A stretch of 64,000 nucleotides of DNA from an uncultured Myxococcales bacterium (lineage in GTDB: Bacteria; Myxococcota_A; UBA9042; DTJE01): contig CAIZWN010000005.1 of assembly GCA_903936705.1 (NCBI GenBank), positions 187,883 through 251,882 of the forward strand, in the 5' to 3' direction. Shown here piece after piece: positions 43,334 through 51,522 of this stretch; the stretch's first letter is position 1; each line of letters starts with the position of its first letter. Both the position numbers and the translations under genes were made by a program. The notes under the pieces were generated by a model, which saw nothing but the letters and a program-made list of their open reading frames with translations, ran no database searches and was not told the origin of the DNA.

Positions 43334-44397
43334 GGCGTTTTCCCCCCGTTCCCATCCAGTTCCGCGACATCACCAGCCAGGAAGCCCAGCGCCGAATCAA
43401 GTATCCAGGGCGCGAACCGGCGATTGGCATCGTCGGTGGGATGGTCCAGATCCATCCCGAAGTCGGGGTCTGCAAGCGGATGGTCCCATGACAGGTCCAC
43501 CAGACGCACCCCGCGCTGCCGGCAGCGCAGGGACATCCACTCCGAGAAGCGTCCGATCGGCGATTCGCGAGCCCGATCCGTCAACATCCCGTGCATGCGC
43601 GGAAAAAGCAGGACCGTCACGTCCAGGCCCCTGGACCGAAAGTCATCCAGCAGCGCATCAAACGACTGGACGTCGCCCGGGTCGAACAGGCGTTCGCCAC
43701 CGCGCTGAACGTACTCGCGAAAATGTCCCAGCCGATCCTTGTACCGGGTCTCCATGGATTCTCGTGCCGATTCGGGAGACAGGACGCCCTTCAGCCAGTC
43801 CAGCAGGACGGTCCGGCCGCGGAACTGCACCAGCGACGAACCATGAAAAAGGCGTGTCCACCGATGCAGGACGTAGTTCTGGTTGTATGGGGTGACACCC
43901 TCACGCCAGACGTCTTCCAGCCAGTCCAGGAAGTCCCAGGATCTGGCTGGGAGGTTGACCAAAGGGTCGTCGTCGGGACCCATGACCCGAAAATCCCACC
44001 ACTGAGTTACCAGGATCACCTGTCGCAAGGACGGGATGGTGCCGGTGCCGGTTTTGGCGCCATCGACCTCGTCCAGAATCGGCCTGACGCGATGTTCCCA
44101 GGTCCAACGGTAGGAGGACATCTTCCCCCAGTCCACGGGAATGGAAACCATCCGGCGAACTCCCGCGGTGCGCCGGTCAAGTTCCCTGGCAACCGCATCG
44201 AAAGTCCGAAGGTGGCTGGATCCCAATACCAGGACCGTGGGGTCGTTGGATTGAAGCGCCGCAAGCCCGTCTTCGACCTCTGGATATCGAGGTGGGGGCA
44301 CCGCCGCCGAAAATGCCAGGTCAACCCCGACTACCAGAACCGCCACCACGATGACGACGCCGGCAAGACCGCTGAAGGTTCTTGCTCCGGGAGCCAC
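43330..44397 (-). CDS. SGNH-like acyltransferase partner of the MBOAT protein
   Basis: A 355-residue protein with one N-terminal membrane segment (about 8-30) and a periplasmic domain that begins VLVLGSSHLRTFDAVA, containing the GSSH catalytic-Ser motif of DltD/AlgX/AlgJ-like proteins. The other catalytic pair appears as DLDHPTDDANRRFAPW near the C-terminus. It likely receives the acyl group from the MBOAT protein and hands it to a polysaccharide in the periplasm. GTG 44397 is the start; the ribosome site is weak. Upstream is a 93-bp gap to the RNase H gene. The function is inferred from pairing and motifs. Confidence 0.75.
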   Translation of the reverse strand: MAPGARTFSGLAGVVIVVAVLVVGVDLAFSAAVPPPRYPEVEDGLAALQSNDPTVLVLGSSHLRTFDAVARELDRRTAGVRRMVSIPVDWGKMSSYRWTWEHRVRPILDEVDGAKTGTGTIPSLRQVILVTQWWDFRVMGPDDDPLVNLPARSWDFLDWLEDVWREGVTPYNQNYVLHRWTRLFHGSSLVQFRGRTVLLDWLKGVLSPESARESMETRYKDRLGHFREYVQRGGERLFDPGDVQSFDALLDDFRSRGLDVTVLLFPRMHGMLTDRARESPIGRFSEWMSLRCRQRGVRLVDLSWDHPLADPDFGMDLDHPTDDANRRFAPWILDSALGFLAGDVAELDGNGGKTP

Positions 44398-44490
44398 TCG
44401 TTACCGTCCGATTTCAGAATGAGCAAGCCTACCTCACCGGCCGGCTGATCGCCCACACGAAGAAGGGCAGCTTCAAGCGACAACCCGCTT

Positions 44491-45132
44491 TCAGTCGCGG
44501 TGAAACCCCAGATCCGCGGGGTTCTGACCGCCAGGGACGTGGGCCATGCTGCCGCCTTCCGACTCGAATGCACGACGTTCGCGAGCCGTCATTGCCGCCA
44601 GCTTGGCAAGGTCAGGATCCGTAGACCGCTTCTCGGCACTAAGGTGGTCCTTGGACCAGTAGTCCAGCACCAGCGCCGAATCCCCCAGCACCTTCCGGAC
44701 TCCCAGACGCCGTGCAATCTTGAGCGCGTACAAGCACCCCAGGAGTTCCCCGTAGTTGTTCGTGCGACCCGGCGAAAGAAGAATCGTCCCGAACTTAGTC
44801 AGCACGTTGGCAGGGGCCTCCAGATGCGCAAGCGGCGTTCCACCCCGATCGGTCACGTTCGCTTCGGTGCCGTCCCCGCGACCCGTCCCGGCGTCAAAGT
44901 AGATGGCGTCCTCCGGAAGGTCCAGCCTCTCCATAGCCTTGCGTTTTCCCTTGTCCTCGTAAAGGGCGCCGGAATCCAGCCAGGCCCGAGCCTCCTGGCG
45001 GGTTGCGAACCCCCGATAGCGAACCCCTTTGCGCCCGCTGACCCGCGCCTCGCACTCGGACCAGGAATCGACAATCCCCTCCTCGCCATCACCGACCCAC
45101 GCATACGCATTATTGGAATTCTTGGAACCCAC
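44491..45132 (-). CDS. Ribonuclease H type 1 with N-terminal viroplasmin domain
   Basis: A 213-residue protein. The N-terminus (AYAWVGDGEEGIVDSWSECEARVSG and GVRYRGFATRQEARAWL) is the viroplasmin/RNH-N domain that binds RNA-DNA hybrids. The catalytic domain shows YFDAGTGRGDG (first Asp), TNNYGELLGCLYAL (Glu), VLGDSALVLDYW (Asp) and GGQNPADLGFHRD (last Asp), completing the four acidic residues. It removes RNA from hybrids during replication. The ATG 45132 is the first start. The gene is divergent from the HhH envelope-protein gene across a 158-bp gap. Confidence 0.88.
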   Translation of the reverse strand: MGSKNSNNAYAWVGDGEEGIVDSWSECEARVSGRKGVRYRGFATRQEARAWLDSGALYEDKGKRKAMERLDLPEDAIYFDAGTGRGDGTEANVTDRGGTPLAHLEAPANVLTKFGTILLSPGRTNNYGELLGCLYALKIARRLGVRKVLGDSALVLDYWSKDHLSAEKRSTDPDLAKLAAMTARERRAFESEGGSMAHVPGGQNPADLGFHRD

Positions 45133-45290
45133 CGAAAAACCGCCATCCTGGAGAATCGCCCATCGGGCCTGACAAGAAGCCGTATTCGACGGCTGGCGAC
45201 CAACTCTGTCAACCCCGGATGCGGCTGCGGGTCACACAGCCTCGGTGAAACAGTCCAGCAAATGCAGCGATATCCCAGGTACGCGTCTAC

Positions 45291-47552
45291 ATGGACCAAA
45301 CCATGCCGCTGTCTGGCCTGCCGCCGGTTGTCCTGGTTCTGGTTCTTCTGCTGTCCCGACCTTCACTCGCCATCCCGTACCCGATAGATCTGCGCATCGA
45401 CGACGAGTCGGAACTGGACCAGGCGTGGCTGGACGGGGATCTATCCGAGGACCAGCGCGACCGTTTGCGCTTGCTGCTTGGCCGACCGATCGACCTGAAC
45501 ACCGCAAGCCGGGACGTTCTGTACGACCTTCCGGGCATGACGTACGCGATTGCTGACTTGATCATCGCCGCGCGTTCGACCATTGGCCTGTTTTCCGGCG
45601 TCGAGGACCTGGCAGCAGTTCCAGGCCTGCCCCGGGATGTCTACGACCAGGCGCTTCCTTTCATCCAGGCTTCTGTCCAGGCAAAAACACGGGATTGGTC
45701 GGCAGAAACGACGGTCGGGGCCGCCTGGAAGACCGAGGTTCAGCATCCGGATGGCGAGATGCCCGAACTGGCATTCCAGGGCCGTGTGATCTTCCTGCGT
45801 CAGGGATCAGCGGGATTTCTGGTTGCAGTCAAGCCGCGCATCGGCCAGGTCAACGGCGCACCACGCGGCGAGTCGTTGTCGGCGACGCCCATGGCAATGC
45901 GCCTGAACCCTGGCGCGATATGGCTGGCTTGGGACGCGCCGGGCTGGTCGGTAATCGCCGGTTCCTACCGGATCGGCTTTGGCTGCAGCCTGACCATCAG
46001 CAACAGCCTTGTTAATCGGCCGCACGGCTGGTCCGTGGCCGGCGATGCCTCCTGGGACCTGAACTCGGGAACCGTCAGCCCGGGCAAGTCCTTCAATGGC
46101 CTTGTCCTGCGGGCAAAACAGATCAACCTGCCGTTGGGCTGGCTGGACATCAGCGCCTTCATCAGCGCCTGGCCGAAGGACATGTCAACCAACGATTTTG
46201 TTTACAACCGCTGCCCGACAGGGGAATCGAAATGCAGCGCGCCTGCGCCCTTCCTGGTCGATTCGCGATTGCCACCCGACCCGCAGACGGGAGTGCATCG
46301 CAGCCTGTACTGTGACTTCCCGACCCTGCCGAACGCGATGTGGGAGGTTATCGGCGGTGCCAACATCGGCTGGTGGTACGACGACCGCAACGCCGTCGGA
46401 GCTACCGGCTACGTGTCGTGGCTGCACCTGCGCCCCAGGGCGACCGATCTGCGCCTGACCGCAGCATCGCCCTACCCCGAGGATCACACACTGTTCGGCG
46501 CTGCCGGGCTGGACTTCCGCGTGGGACGCGGGATTTTTGATCTGGCTGGAGAGGCAACAATCACTGGCCAAAGCAGCCCTGCTGCGGTTCTTACCGCACG
46601 CATTGCCCCGGTTCAAAATCTCGAGATCCTGCCGTCATTCAGGTACTACTCACCTGGCTACGACAACCCGTACGCACGTTCCGACGCAGATGCCGACGAA
46701 TTCCTGGGCAACAGGACGCGCGACGAACTGGGAGGCCGCCTCCAGCTTTCGTGGCAACCCCATCAGGTGGTGCGCCTGGGAGCGCACGTGGACGTCTGGC
46801 ACCACCGGTATCCAAACACCACCTGCGACCCGACCGTTTCGGATCCTGACGACCTGCTGGCGTGCCCTACGGGCGACGAGGTGTTGCCGATTCGGCCCAC
46901 AACCAACCTCGAGACGCTTGTGCGAATCCAGTTGTACCCGACTCGCAAGGAACACCTGGCCGTATCGGCGACCTACAACGACCGCGACATATTGCGTTCT
47001 GGAAGAAGGCTGTCCTACGCCTCGTATCAGAATACCCAGGGCGACTTTTCGGGAGGCGAAAAGATCTCCTGGGCAATCTCGGGCAGCACCACTCGAATCA
47101 GACGGATGTCCATCTCGTTCATGGTCAGGCAGGTGTTCGAGGACGTCCATGCCCTGACGGGGAAATTCGACCAGTCCTGGTACGCCTGGCTGCGGGTGGC
47201 TGCGAACTTGTCGCCCGGGCCAAAGCTGGCGCTGCGTCTTAAATACCTGGACGAATCCACAGTGGCAGATCCCGAGCGATCGGCAGGCCAGGTCTGCGAC
47301 TTCGAGACGCGCGGGGCAGATCTTCCGGCCAGACTGCCTGCGTCCTGCCGGGGACAGACCTACGTCCAGGCAAGCTTGCTGGTCTTGCAACGATTCGCAA
47401 TGGGTCCGGGGCGCTGGGGCCTGGCCCGGGTGCAGGCAGCCTGGACCCGCTGGCTGGATCATCGCGGTTCCTGGCGGTATTGCGCATCCTGCGATACCGG
47501 CCCCTCCCGGGACCAGGTCGCGCTGCAGGGGTCACTGGCGTTCCATTTCTAG
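45291..47552 (+). CDS. ComEA-like helix-hairpin-helix protein with probable outer-membrane beta-barrel
   Basis: A 753-residue exported protein. A signal peptide (about 1-28) is followed by a double helix-hairpin-helix: PIDLNTASRDVLYDLPGMTYAIADLIIAAR and LFSGVEDLAAVPGLPRDVYDQAL (about 65-125), close to DNA-binding ComEA repeats. The remaining 600 residues have alternating hydrophobic strands with aromatic ends (AGFLVAVKPRIG, AIWLAWDAPGWSV, GSYRIGFGCSL) and finish in a terminal strand LQGSLAFHF, typical of a beta-barrel. It could bind DNA at the cell surface. The start is ATG 45291, with ATG 45303 an alternative. It is followed by lamin-tail and thermonuclease lipoproteins on the same strand. 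Confidence 0.75.
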   Translation: MDQTMPLSGLPPVVLVLVLLLSRPSLAIPYPIDLRIDDESELDQAWLDGDLSEDQRDRLRLLLGRPIDLNTASRDVLYDLPGMTYAIADLIIAARSTIGLFSGVEDLAAVPGLPRDVYDQALPFIQASVQAKTRDWSAETTVGAAWKTEVQHPDGEMPELAFQGRVIFLRQGSAGFLVAVKPRIGQVNGAPRGESLSATPMAMRLNPGAIWLAWDAPGWSVIAGSYRIGFGCSLTISNSLVNRPHGWSVAGDASWDLNSGTVSPGKSFNGLVLRAKQINLPLGWLDISAFISAWPKDMSTNDFVYNRCPTGESKCSAPAPFLVDSRLPPDPQTGVHRSLYCDFPTLPNAMWEVIGGANIGWWYDDRNAVGATGYVSWLHLRPRATDLRLTAASPYPEDHTLFGAAGLDFRVGRGIFDLAGEATITGQSSPAAVLTARIAPVQNLEILPSFRYYSPGYDNPYARSDADADEFLGNRTRDELGGRLQLSWQPHQVVRLGAHVDVWHHRYPNTTCDPTVSDPDDLLACPTGDEVLPIRPTTNLETLVRIQLYPTRKEHLAVSATYNDRDILRSGRRLSYASYQNTQGDFSGGEKISWAISGSTTRIRRMSISFMVRQVFEDVHALTGKFDQSWYAWLRVAANLSPGPKLALRLKYLDESTVADPERSAGQVCDFETRGADLPARLPASCRGQTYVQASLLVLQRFAMGPGRWGLARVQAAWTRWLDHRGSWRYCASCDTGPSRDQVALQGSLAFHF

Positions 47553-47639
47553 GTTGTGTCTTATTGCCGACCAAAAGTTCCCGTGCGGCTGCAAATCCCA
47601 CATAATCATCGCAGCCAGTTTGCGCTCGGAGGCCACGGG

Positions 47640-48896
47640 ATGCGAGGTACCTTCCTGGGCTCGATGCCAGCGATACCAGCCATGTTGATGCTTGTCGGCC
47701 AAATTGCGCTGGGCCAGGTTGGATGCAGTGGCGATGGCGAAGTTTCACCCCCGGCAGAAACATGCAGCCTGTCTGCTGGCGAACTTCTGATCACCGAAGT
47801 GATGGCCAACCCGAACCCGTCCGACCCGAGTGTGGAATGGTTCGAGATCTACAGCGCCAGCAGTCGCGCGATTGAACTGACAGGCGTGGTGCTGGAGGCT
47901 GGCACCCAGTCCAATCCAAGGGTACATGCCATTCCTTCGGTGCTTGACCCAGGCATCCAGCCTGGGGCGTTCCTGGTCGTAGGCAGCGGCACTCTGGGCG
48001 ACGGGATAACCGGATACTCGTGGCCAAAAATGGTCCTGGCCAACGATGGAGCCACGATTCGAATCAGATGCGGACAGGTCGTCATCGACGAAGTGGTCTA
48101 TGGCGCCGGCGCGGCAGGTCCTGGCAAGGCGAACCAGGGCGTTTCATGGCAGTTGTCGTCCAGCAGGTTTCCGGCCTCGGGCGCCACGGCAGACCAGTCA
48201 TTGAACGACTTCTCCGACGTATGGTGCTTGTCGGAGGACGAGGCGGTGTTCAGCCAGGCCGGGGATCGAGGCTCCCCTGGCGCCTGGAACCGCGAATGTC
48301 CGGGAACTGGAGATTGCCTGGACGGAGACGTGATACGGGTGCCGGTCCATCCAGTAGCTGGCGACCTGGTGATAACGGAGGTATTCGCGAACTCCCGCAG
48401 CGCCTTTGGTAGCGCCGACGACAAGCGGAAGGAATGGATTGAAATCCATGCCTTGAGGGATGTGGACCTGGTCGGAATGGTTGTCGAGAACCGCAACGGA
48501 ACGACGACTGAAGCGACCACGAAGTCCTACCCCATCGAGTCAGCCTCGTGCCTGCGACTGGCGGCTGGGTCCTGGGGGCTGCTTGCCGGATCAGCGGATC
48601 CGGAACAGAACGGTCACCTCCCCGCTGTCCTTCATGCATTCGAGGAAGGATTTCTGCCGTTCTACGGAAGCAATGCCGAGGATCTGGCCACCATCTCGAT
48701 CCTGGATGCTAATGGAAACGTTCTGTCACGGGCGGTTCACCCGACTTGCACCGAGGGCGCATCGCTGAACCTGATGCCGGAGCACTGCTCGAACCCGCCA
48801 GCAGCCGAGGATCCGTTGAACTGGTGCTCGTCCCTCCACACCGGCAGCTTTGATGGCCTTGGAACGCCAGGCGCTCCTAATGCGGTGTGCCCTTGA
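47640..48896 (+). CDS. Lipoprotein with two lamin-tail-like (LTD) domains
   Basis: A 418-residue lipoprotein: signal peptide with lipobox LGQVGCSG (Cys near residue 29), then two LTD-type beta-sandwiches. The first opens AGELLITEVMANPNPSDPSVEWFEIY (about 45), the second AGDLVITEVFANSRSAFG then RKEWIEIHALRDVDL (about 235). LTD domains in bacteria often accompany extracellular nucleases. ATG 47640 is chosen over 47556 because it gives the signal peptide and has GGAGG upstream. Its stop overlaps the start of the thermonuclease gene by ten bases, so the two are coupled. It follows the HhH gene by 87 bp, and all three are on the same strand. Confidence 0.8.
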   Translation: MRGTFLGSMPAIPAMLMLVGQIALGQVGCSGDGEVSPPAETCSLSAGELLITEVMANPNPSDPSVEWFEIYSASSRAIELTGVVLEAGTQSNPRVHAIPSVLDPGIQPGAFLVVGSGTLGDGITGYSWPKMVLANDGATIRIRCGQVVIDEVVYGAGAAGPGKANQGVSWQLSSSRFPASGATADQSLNDFSDVWCLSEDEAVFSQAGDRGSPGAWNRECPGTGDCLDGDVIRVPVHPVAGDLVITEVFANSRSAFGSADDKRKEWIEIHALRDVDLVGMVVENRNGTTTEATTKSYPIESASCLRLAAGSWGLLAGSADPEQNGHLPAVLHAFEEGFLPFYGSNAEDLATISILDANGNVLSRAVHPTCTEGASLNLMPEHCSNPPAAEDPLNWCSSLHTGSFDGLGTPGAPNAVCP

Positions 48897-49384
48897 GGTT
48901 TACCGCAGGATTTCCGGGCCTCTGCCTGCTGGCTTTCGTGCTGCCAGGCTGCTCCGGGGAATCGCCCTGCGGACCGTCGCATGGCATTGTGGAAATCGTC
49001 GTGGATGGTGACACCGTCGTTCTGGCAGGCGGAATCAGGGTCAGATACCTGAACGTCGATACCCCCGAGGACACGTCGATTGTCGAATGTTTTGGACCGG
49101 AGGCAACCGCCTTCAACGAATCCAGCGTACTGGGACGCGAGGTTGATCTTACCTACGACCAGCAATGCACTGATCGTTACGGCCGCCTTCTGGCGCACGT
49201 CTGGTCTGAAGGTCAAGACGTCGGCCTGGATTTAGTGACCGAAGGTCACGGCTGCGCGATGATCATGGCGCCAAACGTGACGGACCAGCAGGCTTTCATC
49301 GATGCCCAGAAGGTGGCTATGGCCAATGGTCGCGGGGTCTGGAAATGGGGCGGCTGCCATGAGCCATGGCCATGCCGGGAATAG
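48887..49384 (+). CDS. Thermonuclease (staphylococcal nuclease-like) lipoprotein
   Basis: A 165-residue protein. Lipobox FVLPGCSG is followed by an SNase fold: VDGDTVVLAGGIRVRYLNVDTPE (calcium-binding Asp and first catalytic Arg), VECFGPEATAF (Glu) and DRYGRLLAHVW (second Arg). Members cut DNA and RNA in a calcium-dependent manner. It begins at GTG 48887, inside the end of the lamin-tail gene; TTG 48893 is also possible. As a lipoprotein it would act at the envelope. Order HhH protein, LTD protein, nuclease suggests joint handling of extracellular DNA. Confidence 0.85.
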   Translation: MPLRFTAGFPGLCLLAFVLPGCSGESPCGPSHGIVEIVVDGDTVVLAGGIRVRYLNVDTPEDTSIVECFGPEATAFNESSVLGREVDLTYDQQCTDRYGRLLAHVWSEGQDVGLDLVTEGHGCAMIMAPNVTDQQAFIDAQKVAMANGRGVWKWGGCHEPWPCRE

Positions 49385-49500
49385 TTTTGGCAAACCGCGG
49401 TTTTTGCGCTCCGGAAGCCATGGGTTTGTGGGGTCACAATTCGATCAACAACGGCTATCATGCCTTCGGGTGTTCGACCCCCCGACACAAGGAGGTTTTC

Positions 49501-51267
49501 ATGACCCGGCTCTTGACGCTTCATGTTTTGGCAGCGGCCGTGCTGGCTCTGGGTTGTTCCGACGACGACGCGACTGCCGATACGACTGGGCAGGACCACG
49601 GCATTACCGACGTGAACCTGATTGACGTGGTATACCCCGAAGACGTCACTGTGGATCTACCCGACGTGGCTCCCGAAGCCGCAGGGGATGTCGAGACCGA
49701 CATTTTACAGGACGTTCAGGCTGATCCGGCGACTGACTCGACCGCGGATGTGCAACCGGACACGCTGCCTGGCGATGCATCCGAGGTTCAGGTGATCCCG
49801 GAAATAACCCCCGGACCCTTCCCACCCAGGGGGCTCCCGTTCACGTTCACGCGCCCCGCCGAGGGCGAAGCCGTTACCCCCGCAGACGTGACGGCGTTCA
49901 CCAAGAAGGTCACAGGCCTGTGGAAGAAGATCGGATACGCCCGATGGCTGCTGCGAACCAGCACCGGCGTGGACGCTACGACCGGCAAGGACGATTACCT
50001 GGCCTGGCACAATGATATCCAGGCGGAAAAGGCCGGCGACACCGTCACCTTCCGCCACATGGGCGGCGAGCACAACATGTGGATCCCGGGTTCCAAGGTG
50101 CTGTCCGAGGTGATCGGCGGTTACCTGCTGACCGGCGACTGGGAGTTCGCCAAGCTGACGGAACAGTACTGCAAGGGATTGTCGGCCGTGATCAAGGGCT
50201 TCCGCTGGGGCGACAACGACCCGGCGCCGTTCCTCATGGCGCGCGCGATCTTTCCGATGGACCACTCGTTCACACTGGACGCCGCGACCTGGAAAGACGA
50301 CGGCAGGAAGAAGAACGTGAAGTTCAGCGACATGTACCAGGTGCAGGACGGCTGGAATGCCCACACCTTCGCCTGGCCGAACAACCCAACATGGGGCAGC
50401 CTGTGGATCACCAACATGCGCAGCAAGGACGACGTGCGGGCCATCGTCCGAACCACGACGTTCCTGCCATACGTCCTGGAGGACGCCAAGGACGAATGGG
50501 TCAAGAGCGCCTGCCAGGAGACCTACGACCTGATGAAGGCTTTCAACAAGGACATCGTCGATAACGGGTACAACATCCGGACCAAGGACAAGGAAGGCAA
50601 CGCCTATATCATCCCGTGCGACGACCAGGATCTTGGCAGCTATATGTGCTACACCGACCTGGACCCGACGAACGAATGCTGCCAGCGCTACACGGCCGAC
50701 CTCATCGGATACGGCGAGCGCAAGACCGAGGAATGCGGCAACGGAACAGGCAGCGTCTACGATGCTTTTGCCAGCGCCGCGCATTTCTACAATATCCCGA
50801 TCATCTGGGACTACCACATGGCCGCAGTGGGCAATGCGCTGGTCTACCGCCGCGCACGCTTGGCGTACACCTTGCTGGAAGGACTGCAGCAACGGATCGA
50901 CAGCTATATGCACCCGGCAGCCGACATGCCTGGCCCCGAGGATTCCGCGTGGAACAAGGAACTGGCGGTACTGCTGGTGCAGACGGCGTCGGTTGGCCTG
51001 CCGCTGACGTGGCTTGAGGCTCGCCATGTGCAATCGCACTGGACCCAGGCCGTGGCCGACTTTGAGAACTGGCCGAACTGGGACCTATGGGCCCAGACAG
51101 TTTCCGACGGCGTCGTCCAGGCCAGACCTCCTGCCTCGGCAGGTGGTATTGATATCGAGGGCCTGGCAACATTCCTTGAGTACTGCAACTCTCCCTTCAA
51201 GAACTCCGACGGTGTTGCGTTCGTCGATTGCGAAATCGTGAAGGACATGACGAAGTGGGGCGAGTGA
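49501..51267 (+). CDS. Lipoprotein of unknown function with Asp/Thr-rich linker
   Basis: A 588-residue protein. Signal peptide and lipobox AVLALGCSDD are followed by a low-complexity Asp/Val/Thr linker (about 20-100) and then an all-helical domain with repeated Trp/Tyr motifs: YARWLLRTSTGVD, GEHNMWIPGSKVLSE, WGDNDPAPFLMARA, WPNNPTWGSLWI and DGWNAHTFAWP. The pattern recalls (alpha/alpha) toroid enzymes, for example alginate lyases or heparinases, but I cannot assign one. AAGGAGG precedes ATG 49501. Upstream (49385-49500) is a 116-bp gap with no clear regulatory site. Downstream, the 51.3-51.5 kb gap holds an operator-like palindrome for the decahaem gene. Confidence 0.6.
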   Translation: MTRLLTLHVLAAAVLALGCSDDDATADTTGQDHGITDVNLIDVVYPEDVTVDLPDVAPEAAGDVETDILQDVQADPATDSTADVQPDTLPGDASEVQVIPEITPGPFPPRGLPFTFTRPAEGEAVTPADVTAFTKKVTGLWKKIGYARWLLRTSTGVDATTGKDDYLAWHNDIQAEKAGDTVTFRHMGGEHNMWIPGSKVLSEVIGGYLLTGDWEFAKLTEQYCKGLSAVIKGFRWGDNDPAPFLMARAIFPMDHSFTLDAATWKDDGRKKNVKFSDMYQVQDGWNAHTFAWPNNPTWGSLWITNMRSKDDVRAIVRTTTFLPYVLEDAKDEWVKSACQETYDLMKAFNKDIVDNGYNIRTKDKEGNAYIIPCDDQDLGSYMCYTDLDPTNECCQRYTADLIGYGERKTEECGNGTGSVYDAFASAAHFYNIPIIWDYHMAAVGNALVYRRARLAYTLLEGLQQRIDSYMHPAADMPGPEDSAWNKELAVLLVQTASVGLPLTWLEARHVQSHWTQAVADFENWPNWDLWAQTVSDGVVQARPPASAGGIDIEGLATFLEYCNSPFKNSDGVAFVDCEIVKDMTKWGE

Positions 51268-51451
51268 CCGACAAACCGCACTGCCCCTTCATCTGTATCT
51301 GGTGAAATCACCGGACTGGTTTTCGTCGCTATACTCGGATATTATCCATCCTAGTTAAACCTGTAATTTCCTGGTTTTCGCATCAGATGGATTGACACGA
51401 TTCACATGGGATCCTGGCCTCCAGTAAAGGCCGGAACAGAAACTCTTGACC

Positions 51452-51472
51452 TTCGGACCCAAATTGTCCGAA
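51452..51472. promoter_or_regulatory. Palindrome upstream of the decahaem cytochrome gene
   Basis: TTCGGAC and GTCCGAA (51452-51458 and 51466-51472) form perfect 7-bp arms with a 7-bp centre, directly after a TTGACC (51446-51451) that could be a -35 box. Position and symmetry suggest a regulator site; no binding protein is identified. The rest of the 255-bp gap shows nothing else distinct. Confidence 0.45.
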
Positions 51473-51522
51473 ACTACCGCCGATATTGGTTTCCAAAGGT
51501 CGGTTTTTCAATTGGAGGTGCC

